47,349 nucleotides of DNA, from the NCBI GenBank assembly GCA_001642005.1, contig LWCA01000147.1, positions 1-47,349 on the forward strand. Reading direction: 5' to 3'. The notes beneath the pieces were generated by a model. It was not told where the DNA came from, ran no database searches, and worked only from the letters and a program-made list of their open reading frames with translations. This DNA comes from Intoshia linei. Lineage: Eukaryota > Orthonectida > Rhopaluridae. Every line of letters begins with the position of its first letter. The stretch's first letter is position 1. Positions 46,425 through 47,349 of the stretch are shown in pieces. The position numbers were made by a program, and so were the translations under genes.

Positions 46425-47349
46425 CAGGGACGTGGCGTCAGGGTAGGTAGGGTAGGCACTGCCTACCCTGAGAAAATTTTAAAATATAATTGATAATTAT
46501 CAAATACAGTATAAAAAAATATTTAAATAAACTGCAAAATTAAACTTTTTAGAGTAAATTGTCATTTTAAGTTTCTCTTGGAGACATGTAATAAATAATA
46601 ATATAGTTAATTAATTTATCAATTCATTGTGAAGTGGATATAATTTATTATGTAAGAATTTGTTACTCATAAATGAGTCATAATTATATGACTACATGAC
46701 TAATGTAGTAAACACAGCCAAGATAATATTTTGCTAAACTTTTAAAGCCTAAACAAATATGCTTAACTTATTGATTGAATTAGTATCGTAATTGCATGCT
46801 ACTTTATGAGTCATAAATTATGACGTAAGTTACTTCATGTAACTAACGGTACTAAAATAGCACTGGGTAGGTAGCATAAAATATGCCTACCTCACATTTG
46901 CACTCATCTATAGAAACGATGCAAAATTTACATATCGTTTTATAATAAACGTAATTGAATCATTGCAGTGCAACAAATAATTTCAATTGTTAACATGTTC
47001 CATAATATAATTATTTCTCAGGGTAGGCACATTTTATGCTGCCTACCCAGTGCTATTTTAGTACAGTTAGTTACATGAAGAGTACAATTTAAACTTAAAA
47101 TTGATCAAGTTCATTAAATTATTTTATTTTATTCATCAATTTATCACTCATTATTTATTACTCACATTTTAAAGTATTATATTGCTATTTTAATCAGGTT
47201 ATTTTCTGATGTACTTTATAAAATGGAACTTTTTAGAATATTATTTTTAATATAAAATGGATAGCATTGAACTTAAGATTTTTTTTATATTATCCTTTCA
47301 AGAAAAGTGTCAAATAATTAGTAGCGGTAGACCAACGCCAAACATCGAC
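46425..47349. mobile_element. hAT-like element with internal inverted repeat, runs off window
   Basis: It starts cagggacgtggcgtca, followed by a 9-bp palindrome (gggtaggca c tgcctaccc, 46450-46468). The same gggtaggc motif returns in two 59-bp arms, 46833-46891 and 47022-47080, which are inverted with only three mismatches and separated by 130 bp. No transposase frame is visible. The right terminus is not in the window, so the extent is a guess. Confidence 0.55.

Noticed and set aside
1-47349. CRISPR array, operons or bacterial promoters
   Set aside because: No spaced identical direct repeats of CRISPR type, and the split genes show this is animal nuclear DNA.

Overview
This is AT-rich nuclear DNA (roughly three quarters A+T by eye) from a bilaterian animal. 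Genes have spliceosomal introns, and the products are animal-specific: a class B GPCR, an RGK GTPase, a globin with the conserved G7.0 intron, a GPR180/TMEM145-type ectodomain and complex I assembly factors. Many introns are only 35-60 nt. A reduced, AT-rich animal such as an orthonectid would fit, but the species cannot be fixed from the sequence.

Most genes are split into short exons, so they were rebuilt by reading across GT/AG sites with matching codon phase. Left part (1-6800): transposon remains, four tandem ~88-bp units carrying GGCGCC sites, and long empty AT-rich stretches. 7188-8769 (+): a two-exon secreted or membrane-anchored protein with two GPR180/TMEM145-like ectodomain repeats and no 7TM domain. 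8885-10716: repeat debris and a 29-bp minisatellite. 11540-10771 (-): a TMEM126-like inner-membrane protein. 11836-12336: a hAT element with perfect 8-bp target duplications. 12883-14769 (+): a possible two-exon gene of unknown function. 16711-17711: a pogo/Tigger-type element. 19087-25592 (+): a complete secretin-type (class B) GPCR in 11 exons. 25932-33206 (+): an 18-exon TFIIIC subunit 2 (GTF3C2)-like gene with C2H2 fingers at its N-terminus. 35233-34533 (-): a two-exon globin. 44218-35607 (-): a four-exon, degenerate RGK-family GTPase. 46097-45132 (-): intron-free NDUFAF1 (CIA30). The right end holds a hAT-like element with a 59-bp inverted repeat.

The genes do not form a pathway cluster. 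TMEM126 and NDUFAF1 homologues both act in mitochondrial complex I assembly, but they lie 34 kb apart and this looks coincidental. The strongest overall pattern is architectural: most introns are minimal, and nearly every intron above about 700 nt contains recognisable mobile-element sequence. Two related families of ~1-kb non-coding elements with ~120-bp internal modules account for much of this.
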